A DNA stretch of 6,825 nt. Source: Chloroflexota bacterium. GTDB lineage: Bacteria; Chloroflexota; Dehalococcoidia; SZUA-161. Below, piece after piece: positions 1 through 3,890 of the stretch; the stretch's first letter is position 1, and the number at the start of each line of letters is the position of its first letter. The translations under genes and the position numbers were made by a program. The stretch is taken from assembly GCA_030668425.1 (NCBI GenBank), contig DAOUTY010000097.1, positions 1 to 6,825 on the forward strand, written 5' to 3'. The notes beneath the pieces were generated by a model that was given only the letters and a program-made list of their open reading frames with translations, was not told the origin of the DNA and ran no database searches.

Positions 1-5
1 ATCGG

Positions 6-80
6 TGGAGCCAGCGGTCAGATTCGAACTGACGACCTGCGGTTTACGAAACCGCTGCTCTTCCACTGAGCTACGCTGGC
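6..80 (-). tRNA. tRNA-Thr (anticodon CGT)
   Basis: Read on the minus strand this folds into a full cloverleaf. The 7-bp acceptor stem is GCCAGCG/CGCTGGC, the D stem GCTC/GAGC, the anticodon stem GCGGT/ACCGC around loop TTCGTAA, and the T stem GTCAG/CTGAC around TTCGAAT. The discriminator is T, followed by an encoded CCA at 6-8. The anticodon CGT reads the threonine codon ACG. The gene is complete, 75 nt including CCA. Its 3' end faces the left edge, so any element integrated at this tRNA would lie outside the window. It supplies decoding of ACG, which is otherwise read by a wobbling tRNA-Thr. Confidence 0.97.
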
Positions 81-97
81 GCGAAAAGTCAAGGCTG

Positions 98-127
98 ATT
101 ATACCCGAAAAGGGCAAGGGAGGACAA
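98..127 (-). promoter_or_regulatory. Sigma-70-type promoter of tRNA-Thr
   Basis: On the minus strand a perfect TATAAT (98-103) lies 17 nt upstream of the mature tRNA 5' end. A weaker -35 element, TTGTCC (122-127), sits upstream with an 18-nt spacer. Transcription would start near 91 and leave a leader of about 11 nt for RNase P to remove. The -10 match and its position are directly visible; the -35 call is less certain. Confidence 0.55.
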
Positions 128-133
128 CGGTTT

Positions 134-193
134 CTTGGCGAATGCTCAAAGCTGCTTAGGTGGGGGGAGAGAGCAGCTTCCAGTAACGCCAAG
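134..193. repeat. Nested inverted repeat (two-stem hairpin)
   Basis: The outer arms are CTTGGCG (134-140) and CGCCAAG (187-193), a perfect 7-bp match. The inner arms are AAGCTGCT (149-156) and AGCAGCTT (172-179), a perfect 8-bp match around a 15-nt G-rich loop. The two stems are separated by a nearly symmetric internal loop of 8 and 7 nt. No T-tract follows on either strand, so a simple intrinsic terminator is unlikely. It could be a structured RNA or a protein-binding palindrome just upstream of the tRNA promoter. No known RNA family was recognised. Confidence 0.5.
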
Positions 194-486
194 TCTCACG
201 GCGGGTGTGGGGACGATGCATAGCTTGACACTTCAGGCTGGGGGTGGGACGAGAAGACAAACACAGCCCTCTGCGGCTACAGCCAGGATGGCCCCCAGGA
301 GTATTAAAGCAACCAGTAGTCGCTTCACTAGCCTCTCCCTTTCTTGTCCTGCGGCTGAGCATAATTCTACCATCTCTGTCCAGTCAGTACAACGCGTCCA
401 TGACGCTATATAGATTCCATGATAGGGTGGTTGGAAGGAAACGGAACCCACAGATCGCGACGGCACTTAAAAAAAAGGCTTTTACC
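194..486. other. Region without a confident gene
   Basis: No frame here shows a convincing start with a Shine-Dalgarno and recognisable protein. The best candidate is a 46-residue minus-strand ORF at 233-373 that begins MVELCSAAG. It has a charged stretch (ERERLVKR) followed by a hydrophobic segment at about residues 19-35, which could be one membrane span. Its upstream sequence offers only a weak ribosome site (GGA, 5 nt before the ATG), so it is not called as a gene. G-rich tracts occur on the plus strand near 237-247. Confidence 0.4.
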
Positions 487-568
487 TGTCATTGCGAGCG
501 CAGCGAAGCAATCGCCCCGTACTCCAATAATGCAAGATTGCTTCGGCACCTCGTGCCTCGCAATGACA
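487..568. repeat. Dispersed palindromic repeat (TGTCATTGCGAG family)
   Basis: The outer arms TGTCATTGCGAG (487-498) and CTCGCAATGACA (557-568) are perfect 12-bp inverted copies. Inner arms CGAAGCAATC (504-513) and GATTGCTTCG (536-545) are perfect 10-bp copies, leaving a 22-nt core. From general knowledge, this motif is a recurrent intergenic repeat in many bacterial genomes and often yields spurious ORFs containing the peptide CHCERSEA, as it does here on the plus strand. It is non-coding. Its function is unknown and its mobility, if any, probably depends on enzymes encoded elsewhere. Confidence 0.85.
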
Positions 569-596
569 ATTATTTAGCGCCCATAGACAGGCCTGT

Positions 597-614
597 CCTG
601 AGTTTATCGAAGGG
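597..614. repeat. Dispersed repeat unit (CCTGAG...TCGAAGGG family)
   Basis: The 18-nt CCTGAGTTTATCGAAGGG closely resembles the widespread intergenic repeat CCTGAGC-TTGTCGAAGGG. That repeat is frequently mistranslated as the peptide LSLSKG, which appears here in the plus frame. It lies only 28 nt from the neighbouring TGTCATTGCGAG palindrome. The family assignment is from memory of the motif, not from a search. Confidence 0.6.
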
Positions 615-638
615 ATCAGTGCGAACGTATATCCAGGC

Positions 639-665
639 GGTGGGTTTCGTTGCGCTGCACCCACC
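639..665. repeat. Dispersed palindromic repeat (GGTGGGTTTCG...ACCCACC family)
   Basis: The arms GGTGGGT (639-645) and ACCCACC (659-665) are a perfect 7-bp inverted match around a 13-nt loop (TTCGTTGCGCTGC). The form resembles another common bacterial intergenic palindrome, with GGTGGGTTTCGC on one side and CCCACC on the other. It is the third distinct repeat kind within about 180 bp and is non-coding. Confidence 0.65.
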
Positions 666-835
666 ATACGCTGCCCTCCGCCCGGCAGGCAAGTTAGGAT
701 TGAATGTCAGGCACTGTAGTCAAAATTCGAGGGCTTTCTGTGCCCGGGCAATGTTGTTGTTGGTGGGGGGTGGGTTGTTATATAGAATTGCAGGAGTACG
801 CATTGATGTAGAGAGGGAGAAGCGATCCGGAAAGG
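666..835. other. Non-coding spacer between repeats and small gene
   Basis: No supported gene was seen. The stretch lies downstream of the minus-strand gene at 836-1003. It holds a G/T-rich plus-strand tract (about 751-779) with runs of two to six G, and no obvious intrinsic terminator for the small gene. The frame that continues past the small gene's TAG stays open for about 42 codons. Its peptide is low in complexity (PPPTTT) and does not resemble the ORF downstream of the paralogous gene. Confidence 0.4.
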
Positions 836-1003
836 CTACTTCTGCCGAGGAGAGGTCAGCCTCTTGACCCGGCCCCTGAATCCCAAGCTGTAGTTCAACC
901 TTGCTTTCAGGTATTCTAGCAACTCCTCGCTGCTGAAGTTTTTAGCCCACTTCTCGTCAAGCTCCAGTGTCACGTTGAATTTGATTTGCTTGTTGTCCGT
1001 CAC
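836..1003 (-). CDS. Small unknown protein, paralogue of the 2250-2429 product
   Basis: This encodes a 55-residue protein of unrecognised family and unknown function. The start chosen is GTG at 1003, not the ATG at 1018. GGAGG (1009-1013) lies 5 nt before the GTG, and the protein then aligns end to end with the 59-residue product at 2250-2429, whose ATG has the same SD and spacing. Over the 47 residues after the start, 29 are identical with no gap. The pattern is QI-F-VTL-LDE-WA, then EL--YLK-RLN-SLGFRG--KR, suggesting a beta-hairpin followed by an amphipathic helix and a conserved SLGFRG turn. The C-termini differ and are basic. There is no signal peptide, membrane span or cysteine. A possible 17-codon leader overlaps its start. 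It is a real gene because selection on the protein is visible between the copies, but no role can be named. Confidence 0.82.
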   Translation of the reverse strand: MTDNKQIKFNVTLELDEKWAKNFSSEELLEYLKARLNYSLGFRGRVKRLTSPRQK

Positions 1004-1053
1004 CTCTGCCTCCAGCATGTTATGTGTGTGATTACATGCAAGAGCCCCTCCAT
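1000..1053 (-). CDS. Possible 17-residue leader peptide overlapping the small gene
   Basis: An ATG at 1053 is preceded by AAGGAG (1062-1067) with 8-nt spacing. It opens a 17-codon frame (MEGLLHVITHITCWRQR) whose TGA overlaps the GTG of the next gene in the sequence GTGA. That arrangement is typical of translationally coupled genes. The peptide resembles nothing recognised and may matter only through being translated. The signals could also be coincidental, since the region is purine-rich on this strand. Confidence 0.3.
   Translation of the reverse strand: MEGLLHVITHITCWRQR
1009..1013 (-). promoter_or_regulatory. Shine-Dalgarno that selects the GTG start
   Basis: GGAGG on the minus strand sits 5 nt upstream of GTG 1003 and inside the codons that would follow the alternative ATG at 1018. 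The paralogue has AGGAGG with the same 5-nt spacing before its ATG, which supports this choice. Confidence 0.7.
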
Positions 1054-1224
1054 TTGGAGAACTCCTTGCGGGTAGTCAAAAGGGATTCGGTTGTCTAAAG
1101 AAACCGAACCTCTACGAACTCGGGATGACGGCTACGTTCGTGGTGAGTCCGGCTATAGCTCATTCAACAGCTTGGCATACGCATTACCTAGCAAAAGATA
1201 ATCGCAGATAACCATCGAGCTAAA

Positions 1225-1253
1225 ATACTACCATGACTGAGAAGTCCTGTCAA
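1225..1253 (-). promoter_or_regulatory. Candidate promoter for the 836-1003 gene
   Basis: On the minus strand a perfect TTGACA (1248-1253) is followed, after a 17-nt spacer, by TAGTAT (1225-1230), a 4/6 match to the -10 consensus. Transcription from here would give a leader of about 215 nt before the GTG start. That leader contains the TTCGGTT/AACCGAA hairpin (1086-1108) and the possible leader peptide. Confidence 0.4.
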
Positions 1254-1424
1254 CTTTTGTAGAGTTTTGTTAAGTTGTTGACGGCTGTCAATTAAACCCT
1301 CGATTTGGAGGGGGAGCAGGCTGTCATGAGGCCTCTCAGGTTAAATTTAACATATGTGGAAAACTTCCGTGGAAAAGTCCATAGGGAAGCTACTCAAAAG
1401 TTGATAACTTCGTGGACAAACCTC

Positions 1425-1455
1425 TTGACCTACAATAGGTGGCAAGGAGTAGAAT
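1425..1455 (+). promoter_or_regulatory. Weak candidate promoter for the Cys-rich small gene
   Basis: TTGACC (1425-1430) and TAGAAT (1450-1455) are each 5/6 matches to consensus, but the 19-nt spacer is long. An alternative -10, TACAAT (1431-1436), has no good -35. A start near 1462 would leave a leader of about 60 nt ahead of the GTG at 1524. Confidence 0.28.
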
Positions 1456-1511
1456 AGGGCCGCAGAGTTGACACGAACACTGAAGAGTGTGAGCTGGCAG
1501 GAGAACTATCG

Positions 1512-1517
1512 AGGAGG
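1512..1517 (+). promoter_or_regulatory. Strong Shine-Dalgarno deciding a GTG start
   Basis: AGGAGG within AGGAGGTGA (1512-1520) is an essentially perfect complement of the 16S rRNA 3' end, 6 nt before GTG 1524. It is the main evidence that the following short ORF is translated. Confidence 0.75.
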
Positions 1518-1523
1518 TGACCG

Positions 1524-1706
1524 GTGTCCAAATACTGCCCGTTCCTAATTGCAGCCAAGTTGCACCGAGAGAATCCCAAGTATGAGGATCTATGCCTCTC
1601 CAAATGTGAATGTTTGGAGAGCAAATGTGCGATGTGGGATGAGCACAGTTATGGTTGCGGCTTTGTTGCCAATCATATAACGAAGAAGCTTGCTGTTCAA
1701 AACTAG
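1524..1706 (+). CDS. Small Cys-rich protein of unknown function
   Basis: A 60-residue protein starting at GTG, with a near-ideal ribosome site upstream. Six cysteines are at residues 5, 24, 28, 30, 35 and 45, in the order CPFLIAAK, then LCLSKCECLESKCAMW, then YGCGF. The spacing suggests metal binding (zinc or an Fe-S cluster) or a disulfide knot. A cytosolic metal site seems more likely because there is no signal peptide. The ECLESKCAMW...GC pattern recalls small uncharacterised Cys-motif proteins seen in environmental genomes and prophages, but no named family was recognised. It stands alone on the plus strand among minus-strand small genes. An imperfect hairpin downstream (about 1746-1800) may end its transcript. 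That it is a gene is fairly sure; its function is unknown. Confidence 0.75.
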   Translation: MSKYCPFLIAAKLHRENPKYEDLCLSKCECLESKCAMWDEHSYGCGFVANHITKKLAVQN

Positions 1707-2063
1707 TAGTTAGCCTTATTAATCCTTAATCGCCAAGACCTCAGCGTGTGTCGGAAGCCCTGGAATCACGACATGAGGCTTTCTGCATTTAGGCACACAC
1801 AGCACTTCTCTCGCATTTATATTCTCCATACATGTGTCCCAGGTGTAATTCAGGGATGATGGAGCATCCGAGAACAGTTCTTTGGCTTAGGAGGACTGAC
1901 AGAAGGAGCAGCATTGTAGAGGTTGGGGAATTGCCCTGTGCGCGTGGCTTTAGACAGGGCACTCAGTCACCTTTGAAGACAGCAAGAAGCATTACAGGGC
2001 GCTGCTGGCATAGCTTGAGAGGGCCCGAGAATGCATCAACACACACAGTCAGGAGCCCAAGAA
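1707..2063. other. Region without a confident gene
   Basis: An imperfect hairpin has outer arms GTGTGT (1746-1751) and ACACAC (1795-1800), and inner arms GGAAGCC (1753-1759) and GGCTTTC (1777-1783) with one G-U pair. It may terminate the Cys-rich gene, though no T-run follows. On the minus strand a 36-residue ORF (1719-1829) begins MENINARE, has CVPKC, and ends in a plausible-looking tail. It lacks a Shine-Dalgarno, and the frame stays open 19 codons upstream of the ATG without a better start, so it could be a gene remnant. A plus-strand 88-residue ORF at 1832-2098 starts MCPRC but has no ribosome site and an arginine/serine-rich, unlikely tail. Confidence 0.35.
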
Positions 2064-2249
2064 TCAAAACCTCAGCCAGCCGACAATATAGCCAATAGTC
2101 ATTACCCAAGCGCCTGTCCACAGAGCAGCCCCAATGATTCTGCTTGCCATCTTGACGATAACCTCGTCTCTGTGGCGACCATTGACAATCTGAGGCTCCC
2201 GGGTGGCTTCGCTAGGCCGGCGGTCTATATTGCAATTGACTGTATTCAT
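2064..2249 (-). CDS. Possible single-span membrane microprotein
   Basis: The ORF could encode up to 61 residues and is not recognised. Its first ATG (2249-2247) directly follows the TAG of the preceding gene and is in the same frame (TAG-ATG). It has no Shine-Dalgarno of its own, so translation would need re-initiation or readthrough. Residues 1-33 are polar and basic. From Met34 on, the sequence is a hydrophobic stretch rich in I, A, W, G and V ending in WLRF, which fits one C-terminal membrane span. Starting at Met34 would leave a 28-residue membrane peptide. It would be the last gene of the operon that begins at 2898. The position and hydrophobic tail favour a real gene, but no paralogue exists downstream of the 836-1003 copy to confirm it. 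Confidence 0.4.
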   Translation of the reverse strand: MNTVNCNIDRRPSEATREPQIVNGRHRDEVIVKMASRIIGAALWTGAWVMTIGYIVGWLRF

Positions 2250-2429
2250 CTATTCCTTTCCGGTTTTATTGCCAACTACGCCGAACCTCTTGATTTGCCC
2301 CCTGAAGCCCAGGCTGCTGTTCAACCTCGTCTTCAAGTACTTCACTAACTCGTCTTTACTCAGGTGGCTGGCCCAGTTCTCATCCAGATTGAGCGTTACC
2401 TTAAACGTAATTTGGCCGTTGCTTATCAT
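2250..2429 (-). CDS. Small unknown protein with SLGFRG motif (paralogue of 836-1003)
   Basis: A 59-residue protein with ATG at 2429 and AGGAGG (2435-2440) 5 nt upstream. The sequence runs MISNGQITFKV, then TLNLDENWA, then ELVKYLKTRLN, then SSLGFRGQIKR, followed by a variable basic tail. It matches the 836-1003 product at 29 of 47 residues after the start without gaps. Both share the beta-like TFKVTL/KFNVTL strand, LDE-WA, the EL--YLK-RLN helix and SLGFRG. No membrane span or cysteine is present. It lies 40 nt downstream of the HTH/zinc protein gene and is probably co-transcribed with it. The TAG stop touches the ATG of the next ORF. The family is unknown to me; RNA- or DNA-associated and phage-derived roles are possible, but nothing in the sequence decides. 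Confidence 0.82.
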   Translation of the reverse strand: MISNGQITFKVTLNLDENWASHLSKDELVKYLKTRLNSSLGFRGQIKRFGVVGNKTGKE

Positions 2430-2469
2430 ACATCCCTCCTCATGAATGTTGCTGCAAGACGAGTCACCG

Positions 2470-2898
2470 CTAGCAGCCTGCTTGGGCGTGTCTACGGTAT
2501 GCCGCCAGCCATTTGCCTTGACAGTGCTTGCTGCACCATCTTATCTTCAGTCCTAGCTCTTCCTGACGCCTGACTGTGCCTGCTTTCCTGGAGAAGTGTG
2601 CGCCGCACCATTCGCAAGTAAAATCCTGGCGGTGAGCTTTCCTTCTTCTTTCCTTCTCCGCTAGCCAACAGTCATAGCAATATCTCTGATAGTAGGCGGT
2701 CTGTGTTACCCCGTCGTCAAGCAATCGAATCTGCTTCCCACACACATTGCAGGATCTGGAATTGCGTCTATGGCCATTGGCTACCTGCCTGATCCTCTCC
2801 CTTGATACTCCCAGCAGCCTCCCTATTTCAGCGTAGCTCAGGAGAGGATTCACCTGGAGAATTCTCGTTGCACTGTCCTTGATCAGAGTATTGGGCAT
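2470..2898 (-). CDS. HTH protein with two zinc-ribbon-like Cys clusters
   Basis: A 142-residue, likely DNA-binding protein. Residues about 11-44 form a helix-turn-helix whose core, YAEIGRLLGVSRERIRQV, matches the recognition region typical of sigma-70 region 4 and related short regulators. There is no region 2, so it is not itself a sigma factor. Two four-cysteine clusters follow: C50-x2-C53 with C74-x2-C77, then C95-x2-C98 with C122-x3-C126. The second ends in WCSKHCQGKW, a pattern seen at zinc sites of HNH-type and phage proteins, but no HNH catalytic residues are visible. A basic linker (KERRRKAHR) joins the clusters. ATG 2898 has AGGGGG 8 nt upstream and a good promoter behind it. It is the first gene of a small operon and may regulate it. 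A transcriptional regulator is an inference. Confidence 0.8.
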   Translation of the reverse strand: MPNTLIKDSATRILQVNPLLSYAEIGRLLGVSRERIRQVANGHRRNSRSCNVCGKQIRLLDDGVTQTAYYQRYCYDCWLAEKERRRKAHRQDFTCEWCGAHFSRKAGTVRRQEELGLKIRWCSKHCQGKWLAAYRRHAQAGC

Positions 2899-2932
2899 TT
2901 GGCGATCCCCCTATCAGCCACGTGCTGTCCAC

Positions 2933-2960
2933 CTTATATCATGGACTTGCGGACTGACAA
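2933..2960 (-). promoter_or_regulatory. Promoter of the HTH/zinc-ribbon operon
   Basis: On the minus strand TTGTCA (2955-2960) and TATAAG (2933-2938), both 5/6 to consensus, are separated by 16 nt. Initiation near 2926 gives a leader of about 28 nt before ATG 2898, with the ribosome site AGGGGG at 2907-2912. This is the best promoter match for the operon. Confidence 0.55.
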
Positions 2961-3021
2961 ATCTATTATTGTGAACGTTATCAAGCTCTCTAGTCCGTTA
3001 CATAAAAGAAAGGACTATGGA

Positions 3022-3050
3022 CTTTTAACACTTTTTTTGGGGGTTGTCAA
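3022..3050 (-). promoter_or_regulatory. Second upstream promoter candidate for the same operon
   Basis: A perfect TTGACA (3045-3050) is followed at 17 nt by TAAAAG (3022-3027, 4/6). An inverted TAGTCC (2991-2996)/GGACTA (3012-3017) spans the expected start point and could be an operator. The leader would be about 115 nt. It may be an alternative or regulated promoter. Confidence 0.3.
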
Positions 3051-3155
3051 GTCTGTATAGCAGGTTGATTGCGGTATTATGCCGTGATGTGTATACTACC
3101 GTATAAAATCTATAGCGAGGCATTGTTGCAGTCAGTGCCTGGATGGAGCAGGATT

Positions 3156-3815
3156 ATGAAAATTAGAACATTATTATTGGTATTAATGCTGATATTTGCG
3201 CTGACCCTTGTGGGTGCGGCTTGCGGAGGCGAAGGGGAACAGGCAGACCTGGATTCAGATGGCGATGGCTGGACGGATTATCAGGAACAGAGCGCTGGAA
3301 CAGACCCCTCCCGCGTGGATACGGATGGCGACGGATACTGGGACCCGCAGGACCCTAATCCGCTTGATTCGAATATACCAGCGGCTGAGTCCACGCCAGC
3401 GCCTGCGTTGACTCCTACCCCGATTTTGCCACCAACGGCCACGCCGGGGCCGACACCCACCTACGGACCAACGCAGGCAGGACCTGTAGAGATGATTCCC
3501 GACGAGATTCTGCAGGAGTTGGCCTGGCAGTTTCTGACGGAGAATGAGCAGGTGATAGGAACGACTGTGTATCAGTCTACAGACGCCAAGACCATCTTCT
3601 TGCCCTTTTCGGTCCACTGGGAAACACTGATTACAGATACCAAGCGACTGGCCGAGGAGTTTATTAGATTGGTGAAGTCCGGGGTAGACACCCCACCAGG
3701 TATCGAGATAGGTTCGGGTAAATATAACTACGTGGCCTATGTCAATGAAGTGGGGGGGCTGCTGATAATTCAGGGCAGCAAGCGTGCGGAATGCGATACC
3801 ATTACCTGGCTATGA
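3156..3815 (+). CDS. Predicted lipoprotein with Ca-binding (TSP3-like) repeats
   Basis: A 219-residue exported protein. ATG 3156 is preferred to the in-frame ATG at 3069, because GGAG (3145-3148) lies 7 nt before it and it puts a classic signal peptide first: MKIR, a hydrophobic core, then LVGAAC. Cys23 would be lipidated; Gly at -3 is unusual for a lipobox. Residues 31-71 hold two aspartate-rich loops, DLDSDGDGWTD and VDTDGDGYWD, of the thrombospondin type 3/EF-hand-like kind that binds Ca2+. A Pro/Thr-rich linker (about 79-110) leads to a C-terminal domain (111-219) that I do not recognise; it has an amphipathic helix and a beta-rich end. It is probably a surface-anchored protein whose linker spans the envelope. 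TTGCGG (3069-3074) and TATACT (3092-3097), 17 nt apart, may be its weak promoter. It converges with meaB, leaving 75 nt between stops. Confidence 0.82.
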   Translation: MKIRTLLLVLMLIFALTLVGAACGGEGEQADLDSDGDGWTDYQEQSAGTDPSRVDTDGDGYWDPQDPNPLDSNIPAAESTPAPALTPTPILPPTATPGPTPTYGPTQAGPVEMIPDEILQELAWQFLTENEQVIGTTVYQSTDAKTIFLPFSVHWETLITDTKRLAEEFIRLVKSGVDTPPGIEIGSGKYNYVAYVNEVGGLLIIQGSKRAECDTITWL

Positions 3816-3890
3816 ATGCAATGTCTGTGTTGGCACATTAAGATGGGCAGCCTTTGGTCTTCTATTCTATATCGCTTCGTATCTTTCCCG

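Larger units (their letters stand above)
1054..1511. other. Intergenic region with palindromes and DnaA-box-like motifs
   Basis: This divergent intergenic stretch holds no supported gene. It contains a hairpin with 7-bp arms TTCGGTT (1086-1092) and AACCGAA (1102-1108), and inverted GTCAAC (1249-1254)/GTTGAC (1277-1282). It also has a perfect 12-bp palindrome, GTTAAATTTAAC (1340-1351). Three nonamers in one orientation resemble DnaA boxes: TGTGGAAAA (1355-1363), CGTGGAAAA (1368-1376) and CGTGGACAA (1411-1419). The section from about 1250 to 1420 is AT-rich compared with its surroundings. Regulatory use is likely; origin activity is only a possibility. Confidence 0.45.

Noticed and set aside
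6..80. tRNA-Thr as attachment site of an integrated island containing the small genes
   Set aside because: The tRNA 3' end faces left, away from the small-gene zone. No integrase and no second copy of the tRNA 3' end were seen in the window.
487..665. CRISPR array
   Set aside because: The repeats are three different palindromes occurring once each, without regular repeat-spacer periodicity.
244..867. 207-residue plus-strand ORF
   Set aside because: It runs straight through the three dispersed repeats and contains the repeat-derived peptides CHCERSEA and LSLSKG. It has no ribosome site and overlaps the small minus-strand gene.
836..1018. ATG 1018 as the start of the small gene
   Set aside because: Its upstream sequence has no SD, while GTG 1003 has GGAGG at 5 nt and aligns exactly with the start of the paralogue.
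1832..2098. 88-residue plus-strand ORF starting MCPRC
   Set aside because: No ribosome site, only one Cys pair, and an improbable Arg/Ser-rich tail. It overlaps the end of the minus-strand microprotein frame.
3069..3155. 29-residue N-terminal extension of the lipoprotein
   Set aside because: The extension would bury the signal peptide, and ATG 3069 has no SD. ATG 3156 has GGAG at 7 nt followed by a standard signal peptide.
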